64,000 nucleotides of DNA from Silvimonas iriomotensis. GTDB taxonomy: Bacteria > Pseudomonadota > Gammaproteobacteria > Burkholderiales > Chitinibacteraceae. A program made the position numbers and the translations under genes. Shown piece by piece: positions 17,221 to 26,217 of this stretch. The notes under the pieces are model-generated. The model saw only the letters and a program-made list of their open reading frames with translations. It did no database searches and was not told the origin of the DNA. Position 1 is the first letter of the stretch; the number at the start of each line of letters is the position of its first letter. Where the stretch lies: positions 489,169 to 553,168 of the forward strand of contig NZ_BMLX01000001.1 in NCBI RefSeq assembly GCF_014645535.1. The letters are read 5' to 3'.

Positions 17221-18414
17221 ATGAAACTATCCAGAAAAACCACCCGCATCATCGTGATCGGGCTTGTGGTGCTTGTTGCCCTGTTTGCCCTCAGCCGCGT
17301 GCTGTTCAAGCCGCCCAAACCGCAGTTTCTGACCACGCCGGTGTCCCGCATGGATCTGGAAGACAGCGTGCTGGCCAGCGGGACCATCAAGCCGATCAAG
17401 CAAGTCAGCGTGGGTGCGCAGGTCAACGGTCAGTTGAAATCGCTCAAGGTGGTGCTGGGCGAGCGTGTGAGCAAAGGCCAGTTGCTGGCCGAGATCGACC
17501 CCGTGCTGCAAGAGAACGACCTGCGCAAGGCCGAGGCCGGGCTGAACAACGTGGTGGCGCAAAAGGCCTCGAAGCAGGCTTTGCTCAAGCAGTACGAACT
17601 GGCATTGCAACGCCAGCAAACCATGATTGCCAACGACGCCAGCGCGCGCGCTGATCTGGAAAGCGCCCAGGCGCAGGTGGATTCCACCAAGGCCGATCTG
17701 GCGGCGCTGGATGCGCAGATCAAGCAATCGGGTGTGGATGTCGATACCGCCAAGGCCAACCTGGGGTACACGCGCATTACCGCGCCCATGGATGGCGAGA
17801 TCATCTCGATCGTGACCCAGGAAGGCCAGACCGTGGTGTCTGCGCAATCGGCGCCGACCATCCTGATCATGGCCAATCTGGACACCATGACCATCAAGTC
17901 GCAGATTTCCGAAGCGGACGTGGTGCGCGTCAAACCGGGCCAGCCGGTGTATTTCACCATTCTGGGCGCGCAGGACAAGAAGTTTGAAAGCAAGCTGCGG
18001 GCGATTGAACCCGCACCGGAATCCATCAGTTCTGAAAGCACCACCACCACGACCAGCACGTCGTCCAGCAGCGCGGTGTATTACAACGGCCTGTTTGATG
18101 TGCCCAACCCCGGCCACGTGCTCAAGACCAACATGACCGCGCAGGTATCCATTGTGCAGGGCGAGGTCAAACACGCGCTGGCGATCCCGGTGACCGCGCT
18201 GGGCAAGAAAGCGCCGGATGGCAGTTCTGAAGTGCGCGTGCTGGGCAAGAACGGCCTGCCGGAAACCCGCCACGTCAAAACCGGCCTGAACAACAATGTG
18301 AATGTCGAAGTACTCAGCGGCCTTGCCGAAGGCGAGAAAGTGATCGTGGGCGATACCACCACGCTCAAAACGGCCAGCGACGACGAGCATCGCGGCCCGC
18401 CGCCGGGGCACTGA
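17221..18414 (+). CDS. macA: MacA-type periplasmic adaptor of a tripartite efflux pump
   Basis: The 397-residue protein has an N-terminal membrane anchor ([19 protein letters not shown]) and a membrane-fusion architecture. A lipoyl half-motif reads [22 protein letters not shown], a coiled-coil hairpin spans about 100-180 (many Ala, Gln, Lys), and the second lipoyl half reads [23 protein letters not shown]. It links the inner-membrane ABC transporter MacB to an outer-membrane channel. macB starts one base after its stop and an outer-membrane factor follows, giving a complete efflux operon for macrolides, lipopeptides or similar export substrates. Confidence 0.9.
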   Translation: MKLSRKTTRIIVIGLVVLVALFALSRVLFKPPKPQFLTTPVSRMDLEDSVLASGTIKPIKQVSVGAQVNGQLKSLKVVLGERVSKGQLLAEIDPVLQENDLRKAEAGLNNVVAQKASKQALLKQYELALQRQQTMIANDASARADLESAQAQVDSTKADLAALDAQIKQSGVDVDTAKANLGYTRITAPMDGEIISIVTQEGQTVVSAQSAPTILIMANLDTMTIKSQISEADVVRVKPGQPVYFTILGAQDKKFESKLRAIEPAPESISSESTTTTTSTSSSSAVYYNGLFDVPNPGHVLKTNMTAQVSIVQGEVKHALAIPVTALGKKAPDGSSEVRVLGKNGLPETRHVKTGLNNNVNVEVLSGLAEGEKVIVGDTTTLKTASDDEHRGPPPGH

Positions 18415-18415
18415 C

Positions 18416-20386
18416 ATGAGCACGACACCAGCCCGTCCGCTCCTGCAACTGACGCATCTGGAGCGGCGCTTTCCCGCCGGGGAAGAAGAAGTCACCGTGC
18501 TCAAGGACATCAACCTGACGATCAACGCCGGTGAAATGGTGGCGATTGTCGGGCAGTCCGGCTCGGGTAAATCCACGCTGATGAACATTCTGGGGTGTCT
18601 GGATCGCCCCTCCAGCGGCAGCTATCAGGTGGCCGGACGTGAAACGCGCGAACTGCAAACCGACGATCTGGCCACGCTGCGGCGCGAATACTTCGGTTTC
18701 ATCTTCCAGCGTTATCACCTGCTGCCGCATCTGTCGGCCGAAGAGAACGTTGAAATCCCCGCTGTGTACGCCGGCACCGACAAAACGCAGCGCCGCGAAC
18801 GCGCGCGCGCATTGTTGTCACGCCTCGGCCTGACCGACCGCACCTTGCATCGGCCCAGCCAGTTGTCTGGCGGCCAGCAGCAGCGCGTGAGTATCGCCCG
18901 CGCGCTCATGAACGGTGGCGATGTGATCCTGGCCGATGAACCGACCGGCGCGCTCGATAGCCGCAGCGGCGAAGAAGTCATGGCCATCCTGCGCGAACTG
19001 CATCAGCGCGGGCATACCGTGATTCTGGTCACGCACGACATGAGCGTGGCCAACAACGCCGAGCGCATCATTGAACTGCGCGATGGCGAAGTCATTGCCG
19101 ATCGGCCCAATGTGCACGAGCAACACAGCCTGCCGCGTGAAACGCTGGATAAGCCGCTCGCCAGAAAACAGAACCTGCTGCACGCCAACTGGGGCCGTTT
19201 TGGCGAAGCGTTCAAGATGGCGTGGATTGCCATGATGACGCACCGCATGCGCACGCTGTTGACCATGCTGGGCATCATTATCGGCATTACGTCGGTGGTG
19301 TCGGTGGTGGCGCTGGGGCAGGGCGCGCGGCAAAAAGTGATCGACGACATCAGTTCCATCGGCACCAACACCATCGATGTCTACCCGGGCAAAGGCTGGG
19401 GCGATGACAAGGCAAGTTCCATCCAGACCCTCACCCCGAGCGATCTGGCGGTGCTGCAATCGCAATTCTTTATCGATAGCGTGACGCCGACCGTATCGGG
19501 CAGCCAGACACTGCGTTATGGCAACGTGACGGCGACGTCATCGGTCAGCGGCGTGGGCGAGCAGTATTTCCGCGTGCGCGACATGAAAATGGCCAGCGGC
19601 CAGGCCTTTGGCACAGCCGAAGTCACCCGCCAGGCGCAAACCGCCGTCATTGATGACAACACCCGCAACAAGCTGTTCAAGTCCTGGGAAAACCCGGTCG
19701 GCAAGGTGATTCTGGTCGGCTCGCTGCCGTGTACCGTGGTGGCCGTGGCAGAGAAAAAAGAAAGCGCGTTTGGCAGCAACTCCAACCTGCAGGTGTTCAT
19801 TCCGTACACCACGGCCATGGGGCGTTTGCTGGGGCAGCAGTATTTCAACAGCATCACCGTGCGCGTGCGTGACGGCCTGCCGAACGACCTGGCCGAACAA
19901 AGCCTGACCAAGGTGCTGACGCTGCGCCACGGTACCCAGGATTTCTTCACCAATTCATCCGACAGCATCCTGAAAACGGTGGAAAAAACCACCGGCACGC
20001 TGACGCTGCTGATCTCTGCCATTGCGGTGATCTCGCTGGTGGTGGGCGGCATTGGCGTGATGAACATCATGCTGGTGTCGGTGACCGAACGCACGCATGA
20101 GATCGGCATCCGCATGGCCGTGGGCGCGCGCCAGGACGATATCCTGCAACAGTTCCTGATCGAGGCCGTACTGGTGTGCCTGATGGGCGGCGTGATTGGC
20201 GTGTTGCTCAGCTTTGGCATCGGCTTTGTGTTCAGCCTGTTTGTCTCGGCCATGTCGATGAAATTTTCCGTGGGCTCCATCGTGGCGGCCTGCGTGTGTT
20301 CCACCCTGATTGGCGTGATCTTTGGCTTCATGCCCGCCCGCAACGCGGCGCGGCTGGACCCGATCGAAGCCCTGGCGCGCGAATGA
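18416..20386 (+). CDS. macB: MacB-type ABC transporter (ATPase fused to FtsX-like permease)
   Basis: The 656-residue protein has an N-terminal ATPase: Walker [10 protein letters not shown] at 46-54, signature [15 protein letters not shown] and Walker [14 protein letters not shown] transmembrane helix follows near 275-300, then a periplasmic domain ([21 protein letters not shown]), and three C-terminal helices with [30 protein letters not shown]. This is the MacB layout. MacB works as a dimer that drives substrates from the periplasm through the outer-membrane exit duct. It overlaps the next gene by the TGATG junction at 20384-20388. Confidence 0.95.
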   Translation: MSTTPARPLLQLTHLERRFPAGEEEVTVLKDINLTINAGEMVAIVGQSGSGKSTLMNILGCLDRPSSGSYQVAGRETRELQTDDLATLRREYFGFIFQRYHLLPHLSAEENVEIPAVYAGTDKTQRRERARALLSRLGLTDRTLHRPSQLSGGQQQRVSIARALMNGGDVILADEPTGALDSRSGEEVMAILRELHQRGHTVILVTHDMSVANNAERIIELRDGEVIADRPNVHEQHSLPRETLDKPLARKQNLLHANWGRFGEAFKMAWIAMMTHRMRTLLTMLGIIIGITSVVSVVALGQGARQKVIDDISSIGTNTIDVYPGKGWGDDKASSIQTLTPSDLAVLQSQFFIDSVTPTVSGSQTLRYGNVTATSSVSGVGEQYFRVRDMKMASGQAFGTAEVTRQAQTAVIDDNTRNKLFKSWENPVGKVILVGSLPCTVVAVAEKKESAFGSNSNLQVFIPYTTAMGRLLGQQYFNSITVRVRDGLPNDLAEQSLTKVLTLRHGTQDFFTNSSDSILKTVEKTTGTLTLLISAIAVISLVVGGIGVMNIMLVSVTERTHEIGIRMAVGARQDDILQQFLIEAVLVCLMGGVIGVLLSFGIGFVFSLFVSAMSMKFSVGSIVAACVCSTLIGVIFGFMPARNAARLDPIEALARE

Positions 20387-21777
20387 TGAAGCACATGAAA
20401 CAACCCCTTACCGCACTCACCGCCGCTTTGCTGGCCCTGGGCCTGGCAGGCTGCGGCAATCTGGCGCGCACCGATTACCAGTCGCCGCAAACCAGCGTCC
20501 CGGCGCAATGGACCGGCCCGGTCACCACCGGCAGCGCCGTGGCCGCGCAAGACCCGTGGTGGCACAGCTTTAATGATCCGCAACTCAATGCCCTGATCGA
20601 CAAAGCGCTGCGGACCAACAATGATCTGGCGGCTGCCACGCTCAAAGTGCGCGCCGCGCAGCTGCAAGCCAACCTGACCGACACCAACCTCACGCCGAAT
20701 GTGACTGCAGGCGTGAACGCCAGCGCTGCCAAAGACCTGCAACACGGCGGCGCCAGCACCCGGACCGTGGGCGCTACGGTTTCCTTAAGCTACGAAGTGG
20801 ACCTCTGGGGGCATCTTTCTGCACTGCGCGATGTGTCGGCCTGGGAGGCCAAAGCCACGGAACTGGACCGCCAGAACACCGCACTTGCCCTCATCGGCAC
20901 CACTGCGCAGTTGTACTGGCAGATTGGCTACCTGAACCAGCGCGTGGTCTCGGCACAGCAAAGCATCGACTACGCCCAGCACACGCTTGATCTGGTCCAG
21001 GTGCAGCACCAGGCCGGGCAGTCGAGCGGGCTGGATGAAGCGCAATCCATCCAGAACCTGGCCAGCCAGAAAGCGTCTTTGACCAGCCTTTTGCAACAGC
21101 GCGAAGAAGCCCGCAACGCACTCGCCATCCTGTTCAACCAGGCCCCGGAAAACCGCGAAACCGAACGCGACGCACTGCCAGCTGGCCCGCTGCCCGAAGT
21201 CCCCGCCGGCGTCCCCGCCGACGTGCTGGGCCGCCGCCCGGACCTGCGCGCCGCCGAGGCCCGCTTGCGCGAAAGCCTGGCCAACGTCGACGCCACCCGC
21301 GCCAGCTTTTACCCGACTTTCAGTCTGACCGGCAGCGTGGGCACATCCACGACCACCCTGGTCGACGTGCTGAAAAACCCCATCGGCACCCTGGGCGCAG
21401 GTCTGACCTTGCCGTTCATTCAGTGGAACACCACGCAACTGACGATCAAGGTCTCGCAAACCCAGTACGAAGAAGCCGTGGTCAACTTCCGCCAGACCTT
21501 GTACTCCGCGCTGTCTGACGTTGAAAACGCACTCTCCGCCCGCACGCAGTACATGGCAGAAGGCGAGCAGCGGCAGATCGCCTATGACGCCGCAGTAAAG
21601 GCCGAGAAACTGGCGGAAACGCGTTATCGGGCTGGGCAGACGGGGGTGAAGGACTGGCTGGACCAGCAAGAGACACGGCGTAGTGCGCAGATTAGCCTGG
21701 ATGAGAACCGGTATAACCAGTTGGTGAATCTGATGACGCTATACAAGGCGCTGGGCGGGGAGGCTGCTGCTTTGTGA
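20386..21777 (+). CDS. NodT/TolC-family outer-membrane efflux lipoprotein
   Basis: The protein of about 463 residues has a lipobox LGLAGC and the opening NLARTDYQSPQTSVPAQW typical of NodT-family outer-membrane factors. Two TolC repeats are visible, with WWHSFNDPQLNALIDKALRTNNDLAAATLKV in the first and RRPDLRAAEARLRESLANVDATRASFYP in the second. It completes the pump with the two genes upstream. The start is one of two adjacent ATGs at 20383 and 20386 overlapping the macB stop. The last 60 bases of this gene and spacer are G-rich on the coding strand (24 G, 10 C), next to a large repeat element. Confidence 0.9.
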   Translation: MKHMKQPLTALTAALLALGLAGCGNLARTDYQSPQTSVPAQWTGPVTTGSAVAAQDPWWHSFNDPQLNALIDKALRTNNDLAAATLKVRAAQLQANLTDTNLTPNVTAGVNASAAKDLQHGGASTRTVGATVSLSYEVDLWGHLSALRDVSAWEAKATELDRQNTALALIGTTAQLYWQIGYLNQRVVSAQQSIDYAQHTLDLVQVQHQAGQSSGLDEAQSIQNLASQKASLTSLLQQREEARNALAILFNQAPENRETERDALPAGPLPEVPAGVPADVLGRRPDLRAAEARLRESLANVDATRASFYPTFSLTGSVGTSTTTLVDVLKNPIGTLGAGLTLPFIQWNTTQLTIKVSQTQYEEAVVNFRQTLYSALSDVENALSARTQYMAEGEQRQIAYDAAVKAEKLAETRYRAGQTGVKDWLDQQETRRSAQISLDENRYNQLVNLMTLYKALGGEAAAL

Positions 21778-21848
21778 TGGGGTGGGAGAGGGTATTGATC
21801 CTGGCCGGGATGTTGGTGATTGATTTGTAATTGCTTGTGCCGCTGGAT

Positions 21849-21879
21849 CGTCATTCCGGCGGAGGCCGGAATCCAGTCT
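21849..21879. repeat. Single dRS3-like palindrome (GTCATTCC type)
   Basis: ATTCCGGC (21853-21860) and GCCGGAAT (21865-21872) form a perfect 8-bp inverted repeat with a 4-base loop, 20 bp in total. It is flanked by the fixed context CGTC...CCAG seen in all other copies in this window. Confidence 0.75.
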
Positions 21880-22200
21880 GGAGCCGGAACGGCTCCGTTC
21901 TCTGGCGAGAACCCGTTTTGTTAGCGCCTGCGGCGCGGTGGTTTTGATACCGGGGGTGCCCGGAGCACGGTACTTTTCTTTGGATCGCCAAAGAAAAGTA
22001 CCCAAAAGAAAGGCGACCCCTGCGACTGCGCCCCTTCGGGGTTCCCTGTGCTTCTCGCAAGGCGCGGCTGGCTACGGGAACTCGCTTCGCTCAGACACCC
22101 CTCCGCCGAAACCCCGCGCCTTGCTGCGATGCTCGGCGCAGTCAAAGGGGCCCAACGTCAAAGGCAACGGCAACCCCGAAAATCAACGGCAACGGCAACC

Positions 22201-22254
22201 AACACCAACACCAACACCAACACCAACACCAACACCAACACCAACACCAACACC
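22201..22254. repeat. Hexanucleotide tandem repeat, AACACC x 9
   Basis: Nine perfect copies of AACACC lie just inside the first forward arm of composite element 1, preceded by degenerate GGCAAC units. Such tracts are prone to slippage, so the copy number is likely to vary between strains. Confidence 0.95.
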
Positions 22255-22282
22255 AAAACAAGGTCACCCGAGTATAGATTTT

Positions 22283-22318
22283 GTAGGGTGGATTTGGAGC
22301 GGAGCGACAATCCACCAT
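22283..22318. repeat. GGTGGATT/AATCCACC palindrome
   Basis: GGTGGATT (22287-22294) and AATCCACC (22309-22316) are inverted around a 14-base loop. A near-identical copy starts at 22693 with the same loop sequence. Confidence 0.7.
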
Positions 22319-22329
22319 AGCGGTGTGTG

Positions 22330-22600
22330 TTAGCGCCTGACGGCGCGGTTGTTTTACATGTCGGGGGTTGCCCGACAGCAAGGCACTTTCTTTTGGGTCG
22401 CCAAAAGAAAGTACCCAAAGAAAAGGCGACCCCTGCGACTGCGCCCTTCGGGTTCCCTGCGCTTCTCGCAAAGTCCGGCTGGCTCCAGGGAACTCGGGCT
22501 AAAGCCCTCAAACACCCTTACGCCGAAACCCCGGACTTCGCTGCGATGCTCGGCGCAGTCAAAGGGGCCCAACGTCAAAAGCAACAGCAACCCCGAAAAT
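22330..22600. repeat. Second forward arm of composite element 1
   Basis: This is a diverged direct copy of 21921-22195. It repeats, in order, TTAGCGCCTG, the ACTTTC/GAAAGT hairpin, GGCGACCCCTGCGACTGCGCC, TTCTCGCAA, GCCGAAACCCC and GATGCTCGGCGCAGTCAAAG. As in the first copy, a hexamer tract begins directly after it. Confidence 0.8.
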
Positions 22601-22657
<57 letters not shown>

Positions 22658-22692
22658 TCAACACTAGCGCCAGGTCATTGGGTGCAGGTTTT

Positions 22693-22762
22693 GTAGGGTG
22701 GATTTGGAGCGGAGCGACAATCCACTATCGCAACGGTGGATTGCTTCGCGAATCCACCCTAC
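22693..22762. repeat. Paired GTAGGGTGGATT inverted repeat
   Basis: GTAGGGTGGATT (22693-22704) and AATCCACCCTAC (22751-22762) are perfect 12-bp inverted arms. Inner copies AATCCACT and GGTGGATT lie between them, so the unit can form two small hairpins or one long one. Confidence 0.75.
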
Positions 22763-22797
22763 GGGTTTGCAAGAATGATTGGCTTACCCCGCCACTT

Positions 22798-22932
22798 CGT
22801 CATTCCGGACCTCGGCGGCTCCCTTGGCCGGAATCCAGTCCGCAGCCCAACGGGCTGCTTTCCGTGGCCTCGTGCTTTCCTCCTAGAGCCTGCATGCATC
22901 GCAGCTGGATTCCGGCCTTCGCCGGAATGACG
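22798..22932. repeat. Paired GTCATTCC element (two inverted dRS3-like palindromes)
   Basis: CGTCATTCCGG at the left and its inverse CCGGAATGACG at the right bound a 135-bp unit. Each end carries its own ATTCC...GGAAT palindrome followed or preceded by CCAG/CTGG. The core has CCGCAGCCCAACGGGCTGC. The same unit, diverged, lies at 47432-47580 in composite element 2. The size, terminal inversion and lack of coding sequence are MITE-like. Confidence 0.75.
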
Positions 22933-22957
22933 AGTCAGTGGGATGCGTGTTGAATTT

Positions 22958-22987
22958 GCCACTGCCACTGCCACTGCCACTGCCACT
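22958..22987. repeat. Hexanucleotide tandem repeat, GCCACT x 5
   Basis: Five perfect GCCACT units follow the paired GTCATTCC element. Confidence 0.9.
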
Positions 22988-23025
22988 TTCACCACTACTA
23001 CTGAGACTGGGTCCGCGCCAGTGTT

Positions 23026-23071
<46 letters not shown>

Positions 23072-23097
23072 CTTTGGCTGTTGGTTTAGGTTTCGCA

Positions 23098-23127
23098 GTT
23101 GCAGTTGCAGTTGCAGTTGCAGTTGCA
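23098..23127. repeat. Hexanucleotide tandem repeat, GTTGCA x 5
   Basis: Five perfect GTTGCA units sit just inside the inverted right arm of the element. On the reverse strand the unit is TGCAAC, the same as the 13-copy tract of composite element 2. Confidence 0.95.
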
Positions 23128-23415
23128 GTTGCTTTTGACTTTCCTCCCCCATTAAAGCCCAGCGCCGAGGGCGTGGAGGGAGACCCATGGCTCCCGACCA
23201 ACCGAGGGAAGCCCGGAGGGCCGCAGGGCTGGGGTCGCCTTTCTTTGGTTACTTTCTTTGGCGAAGCAAAGAAAGTAACGTGCTCCGGCCACCGCCGGTA
23301 TCAAAACGCCTTTAAACCCGCGCCGCAAGGCGCTAACAGCGGTTCAATGCCCCCCTGGCGCCCCTAAAGCCAGGGAACCCCCCAGACGAATTTGCTTCAG
23401 GCTTCGCCCATCCCC

Positions 23416-23772
23416 TCACCCCACCTTCAAAACCCCACTCATATCCTCATGCCCACTCCCGCAAAACACATCACACAAAAACACCACCTCCCCCGGCGGT
23501 AACGGCGGCAGGTTGATCCGGGCCGTCTGCCCGGGTACCAGATCCGTGCGCAGTTTCAGATCAGGCAAGTTGAACCCCATCACCACATCACTCACCGTGA
23601 TCTCCAGCACCACGGCTTGCCCGGCCGGGATGGGCACGGTCGCTGGCGTGTACACAAAGCGCCTGGCGCTGATGCGTACCACTTTGGGCTCAGCCGCGGC
23701 CACCAGCGTAGTCAGCGCTCCGGCAGACAATGCGGCAAAGCTGCCGCGCAAGAAGGCGCGTCGTGTGGTCAT
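23416..23772 (-). CDS. Secreted CuA-like cupredoxin (COX2-type fold) with one His ligand replaced
   Basis: The 118-residue protein has a twin-arginine-like signal (TTRRAFLRGSFAALSAG) and a cupredoxin domain. The C-terminal loop reads C100-DVF-C104-GSG-H108-ED-M111, the CuA pattern of cytochrome oxidase subunit II. The upstream CuA histidine would fall in SDVVMGFNLPDL, where Met65 occupies its place, so a standard binuclear CuA site is not complete. It could hold one copper or use the Met. The start codon overlaps the metallophosphoesterase stop (ATGA), indicating coupled translation. A role in copper handling or redox sensing in the periplasm is inferred. Confidence 0.8.
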   Translation of the reverse strand: MTTRRAFLRGSFAALSAGALTTLVAAAEPKVVRISARRFVYTPATVPIPAGQAVVLEITVSDVVMGFNLPDLKLRTDLVPGQTARINLPPLPPGEVVFLCDVFCGSGHEDMSGVLKVG

Positions 23773-24668
23773 GACCAAGCCCCCTGTACCGGCAGTTCAT
23801 GCAACACCGGCATCACGGCGGCGGCAGGTTCGGTCACTTCCCTGAAACCCAGACCGTGATAGGGGGCGGCGGCGTTCCAGGGTACCGGCGTGCGCTGGGG
23901 TTGTGATCCGGGCGCGGGCAGGGCAAACATCAAGCCCTGGCCGGCGTGGTGCGCAATGTGGCCGGTCAGGTGATGGTGTTCCTGGTGGATGTGGCCGTAG
24001 AACACGGTCACATTGGCATAAGGTTCCAGCACGGCCAGGACCTTGTCGCCATCGGTGGTGGCCCAGTCCCAGCGCGGGTAGAGGTCAAACAGGGGCCGGT
24101 GGGTGAAGACGATAATGCGCGCGTCGTGCGGTTGTCGGGCCAGGTCGTCCGCCAGCCATTGCAGCTGCGCGTCGCCCACTTTGGCGTGCGGGTCGCTTAC
24201 GTTATCCAGCACGATGAAATGCACGCCTTTGTGATCAAAGGTGTAATGCGTGGCGCCGAAGAATTCCTGGAATACCGCGCCGTTATCGAGCGAGGCATCG
24301 TGCTCGCCGGGCATGTAATGCACCACTGGCACCGTGATCTGTGCGGCCATGGTTTTGAATTCCTGCATGCGCTGGCGGCGTACGGCGGGGTCTTCGCTGA
24401 TGTGGGTCAGGTCGCCCGTGAACACGACAAAATCCGGCGGCGGGTTGAGCGCGTTGACGGCGGCAATGGCCTTGGGCAGCGTGCCGGTGTTGTCCGGGTT
24501 CACGGCCGGGCCTTTGAAACCCCAGTGCGTGTCAGTCAGCTGCACAAAGTAAAAGTCGCTACTGGCTTGCTGGCTGCCTTTGCCCATGCCGGCACAGCCT
24601 GTCACCAGCACCACACTTCCCAGACCGGCGAGCTTGAGAAAACTGCGCCGGTTGATTGCGTTTTCCAT
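23769..24668 (-). CDS. Exported metallophosphoesterase
   Basis: The 299-residue protein starts with RRSFLKLAG, a Tat-like signal, and a lipobox VTGC25. It has the calcineurin-type motif series: QLTDTHWG (D46, H48), VVFTGDLTH, PGEHD, THRP and YGHIHQEH. The usual GNHD is GEHD here, so one metal ligand differs. It likely hydrolyses a phosphodiester or phosphomonoester in the periplasm. It is co-transcribed with the cupredoxin downstream and is divergent from an ECF sigma/anti-sigma pair, which suggests sigma-controlled expression. Confidence 0.85.
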   Translation of the reverse strand: MENAINRRSFLKLAGLGSVVLVTGCAGMGKGSQQASSDFYFVQLTDTHWGFKGPAVNPDNTGTLPKAIAAVNALNPPPDFVVFTGDLTHISEDPAVRRQRMQEFKTMAAQITVPVVHYMPGEHDASLDNGAVFQEFFGATHYTFDHKGVHFIVLDNVSDPHAKVGDAQLQWLADDLARQPHDARIIVFTHRPLFDLYPRWDWATTDGDKVLAVLEPYANVTVFYGHIHQEHHHLTGHIAHHAGQGLMFALPAPGSQPQRTPVPWNAAAPYHGLGFREVTEPAAAVMPVLHELPVQGAWS

Positions 24669-24723
24669 GTTTTTCACCTTTGCTTCTGAGCAGAGCCCAT
24701 CGCTCTTGATTGCGGTAACCGGC

Positions 24724-24747
24724 TGCGCGGAACAAATATTCCGCGCA
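24724..24747. promoter_or_regulatory. Perfect 24-bp palindrome in the sigma/metallophosphoesterase divergent promoter
   Basis: TGCGCGGAA (24724-24732) and TTCCGCGCA (24739-24747) are perfect 9-bp arms around CAAATA. The dyad places GGAAC on the forward strand and GGAAT on the reverse, both like the GGAAC -35 element of ECF sigma promoters. It may therefore be a pair of back-to-back ECF promoters or a separate repressor site. This is inference from position and sequence. Confidence 0.5.
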
Positions 24748-24785
24748 AGGTGAAATAAAACTGCCCGCCCGGCAGTTAACACAGC

Positions 24786-25322
24786 ATGAACGCCCCCATG
24801 CCACCCGATAAAAAGACCCGCTTTGAGCAACTGGCCTTGCCCCATCTGAACCGCGTCTGGCAACTGGCGCGCTGGCTGGCGCGTAATGACGCGCAGGCGC
24901 AAGAGGTGGTGCAAGAGGCCTGGTTGCGCGCCTGGCGTTATTTTGATGGCTTCAACGGCACCGCCGAGGACGCCCGCGCGTGGCTGCTGGCGATTGTGCG
25001 CAATGCGTTTTATGACAGCGTGGCGGCGCGGCCAGAGACAGAGCCGCTGGATGAAGCCGGCCCGGATGCGGTGGACTGGCGCTTCAATCCGGAAATCCTG
25101 GCCGCCCGCGCTGACGCCCGCCGCGTGCTGGAGCAAGCCCTGCGGCAATTGCCGGTGGCGTACCGGGAGATGATCGTGCTGCGTGAACTGGCCGAATGCT
25201 CGTATGAGGAAATCGCCACGCTGACTGGCCTGCCGCCAGGCACGGTGATGTCCCGCCTGTCCCGCGCCCGTAGCCAGCTGGCCCAATTGCTGGGTGCCGC
25301 CCAACCAGGAACAACGCGATGA
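24786..25322 (+). CDS. ECF-type RNA polymerase sigma factor
   Basis: The 178-residue protein has sigma-70 region 2 (LNRVWQLARWLARNDAQAQEVVQEAWLRAWRYFDGF) and region 4 (LPVAYREMIVLRELAECSYEEIATLTGLPPGTVMSRLSRARSQL), with no region 1 or 3, so it is an extracytoplasmic-function sigma factor. The anti-sigma gene overlaps its stop by ATGA at 25319-25322. The divergent metallophosphoesterase-cupredoxin operon is the most likely target along with its own promoter. Confidence 0.9.
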   Translation: MNAPMPPDKKTRFEQLALPHLNRVWQLARWLARNDAQAQEVVQEAWLRAWRYFDGFNGTAEDARAWLLAIVRNAFYDSVAARPETEPLDEAGPDAVDWRFNPEILAARADARRVLEQALRQLPVAYREMIVLRELAECSYEEIATLTGLPPGTVMSRLSRARSQLAQLLGAAQPGTTR

Positions 25323-26104
25323 ACCACGACGATATCCAGACGCGTTTGTCCGCGCTGATTGATGATGAACTGCCGCAAGACGAAGCCGCGCTGATCCGCA
25401 CGCATCTGAACGATTGCGAAACCTGCCGCGAAGCCTACGCATCTTTGCTGGCCATGAGCACCTGGATTCAGCGTGATGCCGTGACGCCCGTGCCGCCAGG
25501 CTTGGCGGCGCAACTGGCGGCCAGTATCGGCCCGGCGCATACCAGCGTGCCGCTGCCCCGCACCACGCCGCGGCCGGAACCCAAACGCGGCTGGTTCTGG
25601 CCAGGCGTGACCGGCCTGGGTGGTTTGCTGGCGGGTGCGGCGCTGATGTTTGTGTTGTTGCCGCTGTGGCAGCCGCAGCAAGACACGCTCACCCAGGCGC
25701 TGTTGTCCGGCCATATCCGTGCGTTGCAGGTGGATCATCTGTCGGACGTGATCAGCACGGATCAGCACACCGTCAAACCCTGGTTTGCCGGCAAGCTGGA
25801 TTTTTCCCCGCCGGTGCATGATCTGGTGGCAGATGGTTTTCCGCTGGCCGGGGGGCGGCTGGATTACCTGCAGCAACGGCCGGTGGCCGTGCTCAATTAC
25901 CGCTACCGGCTGCACGTGATCGAGGTCTACGCCTGGCCGGCCAGCGGCAAACCCGCCACCGGCGTGACGCTGCAAACCCGGCAGGGCTACCAGATTCTGG
26001 GCTGGCAGCAAGAAGGCATGAATATGTGGGCGGTGTCTGATCTGAATGGTACTGACCTGCAGCGCTTTGCAGGCTTGCTGCAAAAGGCCGGCGCGCCGGG
26101 GTAG
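25319..26104 (+). CDS. Transmembrane zinc-finger anti-sigma factor
   Basis: The 261-residue protein opens with a zinc-finger anti-sigma motif (ALIRTHLNDCETCREAYASLLAMS; His-x3-Cys-x2-Cys near residues 30-38). A single transmembrane helix lies at about 98-118 (GVTGLGGLLAGAALMFVLLPL), and a periplasmic C-terminal domain of about 140 residues follows. That domain (HTVKPWFAGKLDFSPPVHDLVADGFPLAGGRLDYLQQRPVAVLNYRY) is common in anti-sigma factors of ECF pairs of this kind. It should hold the upstream sigma factor at the membrane until a periplasmic signal releases it. Confidence 0.85.
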   Translation: MNHDDIQTRLSALIDDELPQDEAALIRTHLNDCETCREAYASLLAMSTWIQRDAVTPVPPGLAAQLAASIGPAHTSVPLPRTTPRPEPKRGWFWPGVTGLGGLLAGAALMFVLLPLWQPQQDTLTQALLSGHIRALQVDHLSDVISTDQHTVKPWFAGKLDFSPPVHDLVADGFPLAGGRLDYLQQRPVAVLNYRYRLHVIEVYAWPASGKPATGVTLQTRQGYQILGWQQEGMNMWAVSDLNGTDLQRFAGLLQKAGAPG

Positions 26105-26154
26105 GGCGTGCCGGCAGTGCGCTGGATCAGGCGGGGTTGTAGCGCCTCTTCAAT

Positions 26155-26184
26155 GCGTCATTCCTGCTTGTGCAGAAATGACGC
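26155..26184. repeat. dRS3-like palindrome between convergent genes
   Basis: GCGTCATT (26155-26162) and AATGACGC (26177-26184) are perfect inverted arms enclosing CCTGCTTGTGCAGA. The sequence is a diverged GTCATTCC repeat and may double as a terminator structure between the anti-sigma and aldo/keto reductase genes. Confidence 0.55.
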
Positions 26185-26217
26185 TTCAGTAGAAAAGGGG
26201 CGAACGCCCCCGTCCTG

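Noticed and set aside
22798-22932. Insertion sequence remnant with terminal inverted repeats
   Set aside because: The ends are inverted palindromes shared by at least five other sites, with no transposase fragment and no visible target duplication, so a short repeat element fits better.
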